Shown: positions 26,790 through 36,130, counted from the stretch's first letter. The stretch is 64,000 nucleotides of DNA from Ruminococcus sp. (GCA_021770655.1 JAETQO010000006.1:109130-173129); one strand, 5' to 3'. The notes: generated by a model not told the origin, from the sequence alone. Program-made: numbers and translations.

Positions 26790-26818
26790 ATTTTATCACC
26801 CAAGCCGCCTGTTGTCAA
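26790..26818 (-). promoter_or_regulatory. Promoter of the T-box/thrS operon
   Basis: Minus strand: TTGACA (26813-26818), 17 bp, TAAAAT (26790-26795). Confidence 0.85.
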
Positions 26819-26868
26819 GGGCTTTCAAGGGCATTTATATAATTTTGTGGATTTAACTAAAAAACTCC

Positions 26869-26897
26869 TTGACATTTAGGAGAATTTATTATACAAT
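26869..26897 (+). promoter_or_regulatory. Promoter of rny
   Basis: TTGACA (26869-26874), 17 bp, TACAAT (26892-26897); a leader of about 170 bases follows with no recognised riboswitch. Confidence 0.78.
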
Positions 26898-27076
26898 AAT
26901 ATTATGCATTATAGTTTTTATATAACCGAAAGATGAAAAAATCTGTCGTTGCTTATAAAATAAATTTTGCAATTTTGTATCTTTACAATTTAATATTAGG
27001 TGAATACCATTGCTTTTCCGCTTCTCCTGCGGTTCGGCGAGGTATTCATACTTTCTAAGAAGGAGGAAGGCTATAC

Positions 27077-28642
27077 ATGGATATAGGTATTGTGATTTTA
27101 CTGTGTGTAGTTGCTCTTATTCTTGGCGCTGCAATCAGCGGATTTATCTGCTTTAAACAGGGCGTAAGCTATCGTAAGAAAACTGCCGAAGCGACTGTCG
27201 GCTCTGCTGAAAAGGAAGCGGAGCGTATTGTTGAGGACGCAAAGAAAAATGCGGAATCCCTGAAAAAAGAAGCTTTAATCGAAGCGAAGGACGAAATCCA
27301 CAAGTCCCGCCAGGAAACTGAAAAAGAGCTTAAAGAGAGAAGAATCGAGGTATCCAGACAGGAAAGAAGGATCCAGCAGAAGGAAGAATCTATTGACAGG
27401 AAGCTGGATAATCTGGAAAAGAAGGAGGAATCCCTCCAGAACAAACTGAAATCTGCCGACGATAAGGTTGCCGAGGCCGACAGGATCAAGAAATCTCAGC
27501 TCGATATGCTGGAAAAGATCTCTCAGTTTACGGTTGAACAGGCTAAGGAACATCTCCTTTCAAAGCTTGACGAGGATCTTACTCATGAGAAATCGATCAA
27601 GGTCTCAAACTTTGAAAACCAGATCAAGGAAGACTGCGAGGCTAAGGCAAGACAGTATATTTCCCTCGCTATTTCAAGATGCGCCGCAGATCAGGTTTCT
27701 GAATCCGCAGTGTCTGTAGTTCCGCTTCCGAACGATGAAATGAAAGGCCGTATCATCGGACGTGAGGGCAGAAACATCAGAACCATCGAAACTCTTACAG
27801 GCGTTGACCTTATTGTTGACGACACACCTGAAGCTATTACTATCTCCTGCTTTGACCAGGTAAGAAGAGAGATCGCAAGGATCGCTCTTGAAAAGCTTAT
27901 CCAGGACGGAAGAATACATCCTACGCGCATTGAAGAAATGGTCGAAAAGGCTAAGCGCGAAGTTGAGATGAAGATCAAGCAGGAAGGTGAAAGAGCAATT
28001 CTTGAAACCAATGTTCACGGCGTTAACCATGAGCTTGTTAAACTGCTCGGTCGTCTGCGCTACAGAACAAGCTACAGACAGAATGTACTTAACCACTCCA
28101 TAGAGGTCGCTCATCTTGCGGGAATGATGGCATCAGAGCTTGGCGTTGACGCAAATCTGGCAAGAAGAGCAGGACTGCTCCACGATATAGGAAAGGCTCT
28201 CAGCTACGAAATTGAAGGCTCTCACGTTCAGATAGGCGTTGACGTCTGCAAGAAGTACAAGGAAAGCCCTGAAGTTATCCACGCTATCGAGGCTCACCAC
28301 GGCGACGTTGAAACTCATACCGTTGTGGCGGCGCTTGTTCAGGCGGCCGACGCAATAAGCGCGGCAAGACCCGGCGCAAGAAGCGAGAACTACGAAAACT
28401 ATATCAAGAGACTTCAGAAGCTTGAGGAAATCTGCACGTCCTATGACGGCGTTGAGAAATCCTTTGCTATACAGGCAGGCAGAGAAGTTAGAATTATGGT
28501 ACAGCCTGAGAAAATCAACGATGAAAAAATGGTGCTCGTTGCTCGTGAAATTGCCAAAAGAATTGAAACGGAAATGGATTATCCGGGACAGATCAAGGTC
28601 AATCTTATCCGCGAGAGCAGAGCTATCGAATACGCAAAATAA
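27077..28642 (+). CDS. rny: Ribonuclease Y
   Basis: 521 residues, the standard length. One N-terminal membrane helix (residues 3-24), a long Lys/Glu-rich coiled coil (about 30-200), a KH domain with [15 protein letters not shown] near 225, and an HD phosphohydrolase domain with LLHDIGKAL near 370. It is the membrane-bound endonuclease that starts mRNA decay in many Firmicutes. GGAGG stands 11 bases before the ATG. Confidence 0.97.
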   Translation: MDIGIVILLCVVALILGAAISGFICFKQGVSYRKKTAEATVGSAEKEAERIVEDAKKNAESLKKEALIEAKDEIHKSRQETEKELKERRIEVSRQERRIQQKEESIDRKLDNLEKKEESLQNKLKSADDKVAEADRIKKSQLDMLEKISQFTVEQAKEHLLSKLDEDLTHEKSIKVSNFENQIKEDCEAKARQYISLAISRCAADQVSESAVSVVPLPNDEMKGRIIGREGRNIRTIETLTGVDLIVDDTPEAITISCFDQVRREIARIALEKLIQDGRIHPTRIEEMVEKAKREVEMKIKQEGERAILETNVHGVNHELVKLLGRLRYRTSYRQNVLNHSIEVAHLAGMMASELGVDANLARRAGLLHDIGKALSYEIEGSHVQIGVDVCKKYKESPEVIHAIEAHHGDVETHTVVAALVQAADAISAARPGARSENYENYIKRLQKLEEICTSYDGVEKSFAIQAGREVRIMVQPEKINDEKMVLVAREIAKRIETEMDYPGQIKVNLIRESRAIEYAK

Positions 28643-28653
28643 TTTGTGTAACC

Positions 28654-28683
28654 AGCGGGCAAATTTTATTTGTCCGCTTTTTT
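28654..28683 (+). terminator. Terminator of rny
   Basis: AGCGGGCAAA (28654-28663) with TTTGTCCGCT (28669-28678), then T6. An R1 copy begins 2 bases after the T-run. Confidence 0.88.
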
Positions 28684-28684
28684 A

Positions 28685-28863
28685 TTAAGGTAACACCGCA
28701 CAACTATTGTGTGCGGATAACGCAGAAAATTTTTCGCTAGATTGTATAGAAACGACGCAGGAATACTTGCGTCTTTCAAGGAGTTTCTGTGCAAGATAAC
28801 GGAAAATTGGCAAGTTAGACCTGCACAAAGCCGTTAGGCGGTAGTTGTGCGGTGCTGCCTTAA
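28685..28863. repeat. R1 MITE, full-length copy after the rny terminator
   Basis: 179 bp with intact inverted ends. It separates rny from the next gene, whose start is 42 bases beyond. Confidence 0.9.
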
Positions 28864-28904
28864 AACAATGTAAATACATATGAAATCTTTACGGGGGACT
28901 TTTT

Positions 28905-30407
28905 ATGCCAAAACAAAAAGACACAAAAAAGGTCACGACCAATCAGGGTAAAAAGCATCTTTTCGGAACATCCGAAAAGTCCGACTTTATCCTGAATATG
29001 ACCGCTCAGTCCGCACAAAAGCTGTGCGGCGTTTACAGCATAATCGCTATGCTGATACTGTGCGTTATCACCGTACCCTATTATTTTACGCGCAACATAA
29101 AATACGGTATGGACCAAAGTTCACAGCGCACCCTTTATCTGAACGAAAAATTTATATTCTTTATTTCCGCAGCTGTACTGGCGGCAGGCTTTGTGGGCTT
29201 TATCATTTTCCTTATCGCAAATATGAAAAAACAGGTGGAGCTTAAAGACAACAAAAGTCTTATTATTGCACTTGCAATAATACTGCTGTCGGTAATATCC
29301 TGCCTTATGTCGTCGGATATTTTCACGTCCTTTTACGGCTATCTTGACAGATCCGAGGGTATGCTCACCATACTCGGCTACTGGGGACTTTTCGCCGCAG
29401 GAATGACCGTTACCGCAGATGACAGGCGCATTAAATTCAGCGACTTTATCGTAGGCGTCGGTGCGTTCCAGGCAATAGTGGGACTTCTTCAGGCAATTCC
29501 CGCTACAGCCGAGACAGTTCCCAACTACTTCAAGGATATTTTCGACAAGTTCTCTACCGAGGGCGAGGTCTACACCACGGAGTACATACCTACGGGATTT
29601 CTCTGCACGCCTTTTGCGCTGGCGGCTGTGCTTACCGTTATTTTTGCGTTTGCGCTCAACGGTCTTATTTACGACGGTTCGTCAAAGAGGAAGATATTCT
29701 ACGGCATGAGTGCGGCTCTTATGGGGACGGTAACGATAATGACCTGCGTTGTTCCCGGACTTGTGGGACTTGGCGCGGTGCTTATTATTTCGCTTATCAT
29801 CGCCGCCGTTAAAACGGGCGTTTCAAAGGATAAAAAGCCGCTTGTCACAAGTATATGCGCACTGGTGATAACGGGCGGAATATTTGCCGGTTTGTATGCA
29901 GGCGGAATTTACAGACCCCTTGACGAAAAGCTGATCTTCCACGACAGCTTTGACAGACTGTCGATCTCATACAGCAGCCGGAACGACGATTCCCAGTGGA
30001 TATATCCCTATCTGTGGGACGACGGAATGTATACTGCACAGCAGAATCTTGTATGGGGCACGGGTCCCGATAACTGGAGCACGATATTTGAAACAGGCGC
30101 TGTTATCGACCGTTCATACAACGAATATGTTGATCTGTTACAGACCAGAGGAATTCTGGTATTTGCGGTGACAATTATATTCCTGCTCATAAGCGTTATC
30201 AAGGCGTTCAGACTGCTGTGCGGATTTATCAGGGAAAAGCAAAGCTGGACAGCCTGCGCCGTTACAACGGCGGCTCTCGGCTATCTTATACAGGCGTTTT
30301 TCAACATCAGCTCGGTCACTTCTTCGCCGTATCTGTGGATAGTTCTGGGATTTATATGGAGCTATACGGCGGTAAGATCGGAAAAGGAAAGCAAGACAAG
30401 AAAATAA
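28905..30407 (+). CDS. O-antigen ligase/polymerase-like membrane protein
   Basis: 500 residues with about 11-12 hydrophobic segments. The large outer loop carries the Wzy_C-type signature, including TGFLCTPFALAA near 225 and GTGPDNWSTIF near 385 followed by YNEYVDLLQTRG. Such proteins join or polymerise glycan chains on lipid carriers at the outer face of the membrane. GGGGGAC precedes the ATG. It is monocistronic here; no glycosyltransferases are adjacent, so its glycan is unknown. Confidence 0.82.
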   Translation: MPKQKDTKKVTTNQGKKHLFGTSEKSDFILNMTAQSAQKLCGVYSIIAMLILCVITVPYYFTRNIKYGMDQSSQRTLYLNEKFIFFISAAVLAAGFVGFIIFLIANMKKQVELKDNKSLIIALAIILLSVISCLMSSDIFTSFYGYLDRSEGMLTILGYWGLFAAGMTVTADDRRIKFSDFIVGVGAFQAIVGLLQAIPATAETVPNYFKDIFDKFSTEGEVYTTEYIPTGFLCTPFALAAVLTVIFAFALNGLIYDGSSKRKIFYGMSAALMGTVTIMTCVVPGLVGLGAVLIISLIIAAVKTGVSKDKKPLVTSICALVITGGIFAGLYAGGIYRPLDEKLIFHDSFDRLSISYSSRNDDSQWIYPYLWDDGMYTAQQNLVWGTGPDNWSTIFETGAVIDRSYNEYVDLLQTRGILVFAVTIIFLLISVIKAFRLLCGFIREKQSWTACAVTTAALGYLIQAFFNISSVTSSPYLWIVLGFIWSYTAVRSEKESKTRK

Positions 30408-30416
30408 TTTATCAAA

Positions 30417-30540
30417 AGGGACTGTTGCACAGCCCGAAAATTTACAGAGGAACATATATAACATATGTAGGGTGCGATGCCACATCGCACCGTGAACCCT
30501 TTGTAAATAGGCTGCTGTGCAACAGCCTTATTTTTTTGTT
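30417..30540 (+). terminator. Nested palindrome ending in a terminator
   Basis: Outer arms CTGTTGCACAGCC (30422-30434) and GGCTGCTGTGCAACAG (30510-30525), then ATTTACA/TGTAAAT, and an inner perfect stem GGTGCGATG/CATCGCACC (30471-30491). A T7 run follows at 30531. It may be another short repeat class. Confidence 0.7.
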
Positions 30541-30868
30541 CAGAAGTTATATATGATATAAATATATTAGCCTGAGAATATGACAAGAACATTTTTATCC
30601 CGACATAATATTTGCCGTATCAAAAAATCAGAGTGGATATGATTCGGCAAGATCGAGTGAGATTCGGAGAGAATGAGGGAGTTAAATTAAAAATTCAATT
30701 CTCTCCCGCCTTCCATAACCGCCCCTGTGCCGCGGCGAAGTTTGCAGAAAATCCGACCTTATGATATAATCATATTAAACCGAAAGGGATAAGCCCGACG
30801 GTTCAGGTAAGAAGAGTTAAAGCACGGGTAAAAATACTCCGACGCTTTAAACAAGAAAGGACAAAATT
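30541..30868. other. Leader region of the prohibitin-like gene
   Basis: No gene seen. A TATAAT at 30765-30770 with a poor -35 (TTGCAG) 17 bp upstream is the likely promoter; about 95 bases of leader follow up to an AAGAAAGG ribosome site. Confidence 0.5.
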
Positions 30869-31744
30869 ATGAGCAAAGAAAAAGTAATCGACATTTCTAC
30901 GAAAAAAACAGGTAAGATAGTAGGCATATGCTGTGCCGCCGCAGCAGCGATAATCATTGCGGTTTCAGCAATTTCCATTGTACCGGCAGGCTGTACAGGC
31001 GTTGTAACGACTTTTGGAAAGGTTTCCGACACCGTACTGAACGAGGGTATCCACGTGAAGATACCGTTCGCTCAGAAGGTCACGACCGTATCCAATAAGA
31101 TTCAGGTCTATGAGGCGGACGCAGACGCAGTTTCCAAGGACTTACAGACTGTAAATTCCACTATTGCAGTAAACTTCAGGATAAAAACCGCCTCCTCGGC
31201 AAACATTTACAAGAATATCGGCACCGATTATCAGAACGTTATACTTATGCCCACCGTTCAGGAGTGCATGAAATCCGTATGCGCAAAGTACACTGCGGAA
31301 CAGCTTATTACCGAGCGCGCGCAGGTGGGCGACGAGATAAAGGAACAGCTTATCGAAAAGGTTGACGAATACGGTATCGAGATAGAAAAGTTCAACATCG
31401 TGAACTTTGATTTCTCCGACGAATTCAATCAGGCTATCGAGGCAAAGCAGGTTGCGGAGCAGAATCTTCTGAAAACCAAGACCGAACAGGAGCAGGAGAT
31501 AGTTGTTGCGGAGGCTGAGGCAAAGAAAAAGGTGATCGCGGCGGACGCAGAGGCTACATCTATCAAAACCAAGGCGGACGCTCAGGCGGAAGCCAACAAA
31601 ACCATTGCCGCTTCCCTTTCGGACGAACTTATCAAGTATCAGACCATAGACAAGTGGGACGGTATTCTCCCAAAGGTTGCAAGCGACGCTAATCCGCTGG
31701 TTTCCATGAATCTTGATGAAAGCACGGACAAGGCTTCAGAATAG
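30869..31744 (+). CDS. Prohibitin-like SPFH/band-7 membrane protein
   Basis: 291 residues. N-terminal membrane helix (residues 16-40), then the SPFH domain starting GCTGVVTTFGKVSDTVLNEG, then a long Ala/Glu/Lys coiled coil (about 195-255) with VAEAEAKKKVIAADAEA. Such proteins build ring or cage scaffolds in the membrane; relatives HflK/HflC control the FtsH protease. It opens a stretch of membrane-stress-type genes. It stands alone with its own leader. Confidence 0.9.
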   Translation: MSKEKVIDISTKKTGKIVGICCAAAAAIIIAVSAISIVPAGCTGVVTTFGKVSDTVLNEGIHVKIPFAQKVTTVSNKIQVYEADADAVSKDLQTVNSTIAVNFRIKTASSANIYKNIGTDYQNVILMPTVQECMKSVCAKYTAEQLITERAQVGDEIKEQLIEKVDEYGIEIEKFNIVNFDFSDEFNQAIEAKQVAEQNLLKTKTEQEQEIVVAEAEAKKKVIAADAEATSIKTKADAQAEANKTIAASLSDELIKYQTIDKWDGILPKVASDANPLVSMNLDESTDKASE

Positions 31745-32064
31745 ATCGGCATTGCTTAGAATAACATTAAGACAGCACCGCGCAACTACCGCTAGCGGCT
31801 CTGCGCACGTCTTCGATGTTAAGCTTACTTAAGGCAACACCGCACACAACAGTTGCGGGTGCTGCCTTAATAGGCATATCAGAATTTGTGAGGTTTGTCA
31901 AACGGCAAACCTCTAATATGACAAAAAGTCCAAAAAACAATATTTTTTGAACGATTTGTGACTATATTCTTGACACGGAATTGTTTTTTTGATATTATAT
32001 TAATGTATATAATAAAGATAGAAAGCCGATTTTTACGATTTTATCTATACTTGGAGGCTGAAAA
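31745..32064. repeat. Interval with two short R1 derivatives and a promoter
   Basis: 31767-31815 holds a short degenerate R1 (TTAAGACAGCACCGCGCAA and GCTAGCGGC). 31829-31870 is a 42-bp hairpin made only of R1 ends (TTAAGGCAACACCGCA with TGCGGGTGCTGCCTTAA). The next 100 bases are A/T-rich and contain the promoter at 31970-31998. Confidence 0.75.
31970..31998 (+). promoter_or_regulatory. Promoter of the YdjGHI-like operon
   Basis: TTGACA (31970-31975), 17 bp, TATTAT (31993-31998). Confidence 0.82.
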
Positions 32065-32361
32065 ATGATACGAAAATTTATTCGGAGTCTTGGATTTGCC
32101 TTTATCTCATGCAGTATGTTTTTTACTCCTATTATTGCAGGAGCGGAAAGCGCAACTACAGGCGAAATGGTTTCGGGAGGATTCATATTTGCTGTTCCCG
32201 GCGGACTGATAACGGGACTTGTACTGGTGTCCATGAGCCGAGAAAAAAGCAAGGCGACCAGAGCGGAGCAGTATATGAAATCAAAGCTGCAGCTTAAAGG
32301 CCGCAACGACACTTATCTGCGCACCACCACGTCTAAAACAAAGATCAAATCCGACAACTGA
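32065..32361 (+). CDS. Small membrane protein heading the YdjGHI-like operon
   Basis: 98 residues; TTGGAGG stands 8 bases before the ATG. A signal-like N-terminal segment (SLGFAFISCSMFFTPIIAGA) and a second helix (FIFAVPGGLITGLVLVS) are followed by a basic, hydrophilic tail. No family recognised. It lies 15 bases before the zinc-ribbon gene and shares its promoter, so it is probably part of the same membrane complex. Confidence 0.75.
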   Translation: MIRKFIRSLGFAFISCSMFFTPIIAGAESATTGEMVSGGFIFAVPGGLITGLVLVSMSREKSKATRAEQYMKSKLQLKGRNDTYLRTTTSKTKIKSDN

Positions 32362-32376
32362 GGGGAGACGGAATAA

Positions 32377-33474
32377 ATGGCTGTAAATATATCGTACAAG
32401 TGTCCGACCTGCGGTGCGGAGATCTTCTGGAACGCTGAAAAAAACTGCTGGGCGTGCGAATACTGCGGCGACAGCTTTACGCTGGAACAGCTTGAGGCTC
32501 AGGGCGCGGCAAAAGCGCCGGAGGAAATAAACAAGGATAACGTTGAAAAGCACGAAGAGGTGGACACGGACGAATATAAGTCCTCTACGGACGGAACCGT
32601 GGGCAGTGATCTCGTAAAATATACCTGCTCTCACTGCGGTGCGGAGATCATCACCGACCGCTCGACGGCGGCAACGATCTGCGTTTACTGCGGAAACGCA
32701 GTAATTATGGGCGAACAGATAATCGACGATTTTTCGCCTGATTATGTTATTCCTTTCAAAGTCCCGAAGAAAGATGTTATGGAGGCGTTCAGAAAATTCA
32801 GCAAAAAGCCTCTTACTCCGAAGGACTTTAAATGCGACCAGATAGTAGACAAAATGCAGGGCGTATATATACCGTTCTGGCTGTATTCCGGTGTATGCAG
32901 CGGTTCGATAAACGCCGAGGGCGTCAACGTCCGTACATGGACGTCGGGCAATTACAGACACACCGAGAAAAAATACTACTCTGTTTTCAGAGACGGTATT
33001 CTTGAATTTGAACGCGTTCCCGTAGACGCCTCTTCAAAAACGGAAAACGACGCTATGGATTCTATCGAGCCTTTTGATTATTCGGAGCTTACTAAGTTCA
33101 ATCCGGGGTATCTTTCCGGCTATCTTGCGGAAAGATACGACGAAAACAGCGACAAGTGCCTTTTAAGAGCGCAGGAGAGGATCGAAAACACTACCAGGGA
33201 CGAGCTGAAAAAGACCTGCGACTATGACACGCTGAATATTCATAATTACACAAAGGAAACGAACATCAAGGACGTTAAATATGCTATGCTACCCACTTGG
33301 CTGTTATACACTACATATAAGGAAAAGCCTTACTTTTTCGCAATGAACGGACAGACAGGGAAATTTATCGGAAACCTGCCGATAGATAAAGTCAAGCTGG
33401 CGATATACTCCTTGCTCGGATGCGGCGGAGGCTTTCTGATAGGCGCTCTGGCAAGAGCCGCCGGATTATTCTGA
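32377..33474 (+). CDS. YdjG-like zinc-ribbon membrane protein
   Basis: 365 residues. Two zinc ribbons at the N-terminus: CPTCGAEIFW...CEYCG (residues about 8-28) and CSHCGAEI...CVYCG (about 87-108). The middle domain is soluble with PFWLYSGVCSG, and the C-terminus has a hydrophobic end (LLGCGGGFLIGALARAAG). Order and domain layout match B. subtilis YdjG, which with YdjH forms a membrane complex needed to recruit PspA through YdjI. Homology is judged by eye. Confidence 0.8.
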   Translation: MAVNISYKCPTCGAEIFWNAEKNCWACEYCGDSFTLEQLEAQGAAKAPEEINKDNVEKHEEVDTDEYKSSTDGTVGSDLVKYTCSHCGAEIITDRSTAATICVYCGNAVIMGEQIIDDFSPDYVIPFKVPKKDVMEAFRKFSKKPLTPKDFKCDQIVDKMQGVYIPFWLYSGVCSGSINAEGVNVRTWTSGNYRHTEKKYYSVFRDGILEFERVPVDASSKTENDAMDSIEPFDYSELTKFNPGYLSGYLAERYDENSDKCLLRAQERIENTTRDELKKTCDYDTLNIHNYTKETNIKDVKYAMLPTWLLYTTYKEKPYFFAMNGQTGKFIGNLPIDKVKLAIYSLLGCGGGFLIGALARAAGLF

Positions 33475-33493
33475 TACGGAGGGATACGCACAA

Positions 33494-34204
33494 ATGCCGG
33501 AAATAACAGTTTCGCTTATCGTAAAAATTGTCATAATTTTAGCCGTTATCCTATGCGCTGTGAGAGTGTATGTATCCGCAAAAAGAAAGCTGGGCGGCGA
33601 GCTGAATCGTGCGAAAAGCCTGCTCAAGGTCATAAACGACGCAACCGAAGAGCGTATCGATCAGCCTATGAGTTTCACGGTAGTAGACCCCACCATTCTT
33701 CGGAGAGTGGAGAAGGATTTCCCCGAATACGACGACAAGATCGCAAGGAGCATTGTGGAAAACGCCGTAAGAAAGCATTTTCTTGTTATCAACGGTGAAG
33801 AATCGCCAGACAGTATCGACTGTTGCTCAACGGCGCTGAAAGAAACTCTGAGGGCAAAGGCGGACGACAACGCCTCAAGCCCCAAGCCTTTGCATTATGA
33901 CAACATAGTTATCCACCGCTCGCAGATCTCGGGATACCGACAAAACAACGAGACTGCGGCTGTGAACTATCAGATCTCACTGGAATATCTGCTTTCGGGA
34001 GTTAAAACTCAACATATTTATGAGGCGGACTATACATATTATCTCTCTGTGGGTGATATGGGAGAGAATGTGAGCCTTATCTGCGGGCACTGCGGTGCGC
34101 CTGTGGAGGTCACGGGTCAAAAAATCTGCCCTTACTGCGGAGCGGAGATACAAAGCTCAATCGAGCGGACATGGAAAGTAAGCCGCATTGCAATGCTCAG
34201 ATGA
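33494..34204 (+). CDS. YdjH-like membrane protein with zinc ribbon
   Basis: 236 residues. One N-terminal membrane helix (LIVKIVIILAVILCAVRVYV), a Tim44-like soluble domain, and a C-terminal zinc ribbon CGHCGAPVEV...CPYCGAEI. It sits between YdjG-like and YdjI-like genes with 19 and 92 bases of spacing, the same order as in B. subtilis. Probably the partner of the YdjG-like protein. Confidence 0.78.
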   Translation: MPEITVSLIVKIVIILAVILCAVRVYVSAKRKLGGELNRAKSLLKVINDATEERIDQPMSFTVVDPTILRRVEKDFPEYDDKIARSIVENAVRKHFLVINGEESPDSIDCCSTALKETLRAKADDNASSPKPLHYDNIVIHRSQISGYRQNNETAAVNYQISLEYLLSGVKTQHIYEADYTYYLSVGDMGENVSLICGHCGAPVEVTGQKICPYCGAEIQSSIERTWKVSRIAMLR

Positions 34205-34296
34205 CCAAACGTTAATAACGCTATGTGCGTGATTATAATATATCGGAAGATCAAACTCAGATCAGCCGAAAATTTAATGATGAAAGGACAAAAATT

Positions 34297-35739
34297 ATGG
34301 GACTTATCAGAATGCTCACCTCAGCAGTCGGCTCTACATTTGCCGATCAGGTAGTAGATTACTTCAGATGTGAAGAAATGTCAACGGAAACTCTTTGCAG
34401 ACCGGGCACGCTTGTAAAGAGAGGAAAGACCGTGAACAACGCTACCGAGGGCGTTATCTCAAACGGTTCACGCTTTGACGTAGCCGTAAATCAGGCCGCT
34501 CTTCTTATTGAGAACGGCAAGGTACACGATTTCGTTATCGGCACGGCTGAAACGGCAGGTCAATATAAATACGACTCACAGGCCGCACCTTCTCTTCTCG
34601 GCGGCGGCTGGGGCGATCTCGGCGCGTCTGTCAAGGAGATCGGCAGAAGATTTACCGCAGGCGGACAGTCTCTTAACACCATGAGGCTTATTTACATAAA
34701 CCTAAAGCCTATACCGGGAAACAAGATAGGTTTCGGAAAGATCCCGTTCAGAGACGGTGAGATGAATCTTACGCTTAATGCACAGGGTCACGGTATGTAT
34801 GAATTCCAGATCATCAACCCGATGAACTTCTATGAGAACGTAGTTCAGAACATAAACTCTGTGCTTACCGTAAACAGCCCAGACGGTGAAAAGACTCTCA
34901 GCCAGCTGAAAGCGGACATGACTCCTAAGTTCCAGATCGCTCTCACAAAGATCGCGACGAAAAAGATTCCTTACGATCAGCTTGGCGCATATCCCGATGA
35001 GCTTGCGGACGCAATGAACGAAGCCCTCAGCGAAAAGTGGGCGGTCAAGGGCGTTAAGGTAACGAGCCTTTCTATCGAGCTTAACGTTGACGAGGAATCC
35101 AAGCAGAGGATAGCTAAATTCCAGGAGGCTAAAACGGCAGGAAGCGATCCGACCATGCTTTACGCTATGGACAGAATGTCTATCAACAAGGCAAGAGAAA
35201 CGGCGGCAGGCAACTCAAACGGCGCTATGGCAGGCTTCATGGGAATGGGCATGGCAGGCGGCATGATGGGTCAGCCTATGGACGCATCTATGTACCAGCA
35301 GCAGATGCAGCAGAACATGGCTAATCAGCAGGCAGCTGCTCAACAGGCGGCTCAGCAGCAGGCTGCACCGGCGGCAGGCGGCTGGGTATGCGAATGCGGA
35401 ACCTCCAACACGGGTAAATTCTGTGCTAACTGCGGAAAGTCCAAGCCTGAGCCAAAGCCGGTCGGCGACACATGGAAATGCTCCTGCGGCGCTGAGAACA
35501 CGGGAAAGTTCTGTTCGGAGTGCGGAGCGTCAAAGCCCGAAAAGCCGGACGGCTGGACCTGTTCCTGCGGAGCGGTGAACAAGGGCAAATTCTGCGCTGA
35601 GTGCGGAAAGCCGAAGCCTGCGGGAGAGCCGCTCTACAAGTGCGACAAGTGTGGCTGGGAGCCTGAGGATCCTAAGAATCCGCCGAAGTTCTGTCCTGAG
35701 TGCGGAGACCCGTTCGACGAGAACGACATCAAGAATTGA
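34297..35739 (+). CDS. YdjI-like SPFH protein with four zinc ribbons
   Basis: 480 residues from the ATG at 34297 (GAAAGGAC upstream); the frame is open 24 codons earlier but without a site. The N-terminal 300 residues are an SPFH/virion-core-like domain (MGLIRMLTSAVGSTFADQ start). A Met/Gln-rich linker (about 325-365) leads to three near-identical ribbons of the form W-x-C-x-CG-x2-N-x-GKFC-x2-CG and a fourth rubredoxin-like one (CDKCGWEPEDP...FCPECGD). In B. subtilis YdjI links PspA to YdjG-YdjH. Zinc ribbons are more numerous than in that relative. Confidence 0.85.
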   Translation: MGLIRMLTSAVGSTFADQVVDYFRCEEMSTETLCRPGTLVKRGKTVNNATEGVISNGSRFDVAVNQAALLIENGKVHDFVIGTAETAGQYKYDSQAAPSLLGGGWGDLGASVKEIGRRFTAGGQSLNTMRLIYINLKPIPGNKIGFGKIPFRDGEMNLTLNAQGHGMYEFQIINPMNFYENVVQNINSVLTVNSPDGEKTLSQLKADMTPKFQIALTKIATKKIPYDQLGAYPDELADAMNEALSEKWAVKGVKVTSLSIELNVDEESKQRIAKFQEAKTAGSDPTMLYAMDRMSINKARETAAGNSNGAMAGFMGMGMAGGMMGQPMDASMYQQQMQQNMANQQAAAQQAAQQQAAPAAGGWVCECGTSNTGKFCANCGKSKPEPKPVGDTWKCSCGAENTGKFCSECGASKPEKPDGWTCSCGAVNKGKFCAECGKPKPAGEPLYKCDKCGWEPEDPKNPPKFCPECGDPFDENDIKN

Positions 35740-35761
35740 GCGAATAAATTCGGATAAAAAA

Positions 35762-35791
35762 AATGGAACGTCATTTTTGTGGCGTTCCATT
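35762..35791 (+). terminator. Terminator of the YdjGHI-like operon, broken by R3
   Basis: AATGGAACG (35762-35770) with CGTTCCATT (35783-35791). Its U-run (CCATTTTTATT) now lies at 35920-35930, after the inserted repeat and a second copy of the 3' arm. Confidence 0.75.
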
Positions 35792-35905
35792 CAGTTTGTC
35801 GATAAACCTAATTTTGATGGTAAACAAGGGGAAGCCCTCTATCGCAGGGCTTCCCCTCTTTCAAAACAGTCCACCGGACTGTTTTGAAATTCACCCCTTT
35901 CGGAG
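35792..35905. repeat. R3 repeat flanked by a 19-bp direct duplication
   Basis: 114 bp containing two palindromes (GGGGAAGCCCT/AGGGCTTCCCC and AAAACAGTCC/GGACTGTTTT). ATTTTTGTGGCGTTCCATT occurs exactly at 35773-35791 and again at 35906-35924, as expected for a target-site duplication or slippage. Confidence 0.85.
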
Positions 35906-35950
35906 ATTTTTGTGGCGTTCCATTTTTATTGGATTTTTCCAAAACAAAAA

Positions 35951-36130
35951 CTATTTCTCCGGCAGGATAACTGCGGCTACGATGTAGGCGATAATGCCTG
36001 TTCCTGTACAGCCCAGAAGTACTGCCGCAATTCTTATTACGTTTACGTCTACGCCGAAATACTCGCCTATTCCGTTGCATACTCCTGCGATTATTCTGCC
36101 CTCTCTGATCTTGTAAAGCGTTTTTCCCAT
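35951..36130 (-). CDS. pspC: PspC-domain protein
   Basis: 59 residues, a minimal PspC domain: MGKTLYKIREGRIIAGVCNG, then GEYFGVDVNVIRI and a membrane helix ending AAVILPEK. AAGGAG lies 9 bases upstream. PspC proteins sense envelope stress or stabilise PspA-type responses. Last gene of the PadR-DUF1700-DUF4097 operon, starting 24 bases after the DUF4097 stop, and convergent with the YdjGHI-like operon. Confidence 0.9.
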   Translation of the reverse strand: MGKTLYKIREGRIIAGVCNGIGEYFGVDVNVIRIAAVLLGCTGTGIIAYIVAAVILPEK

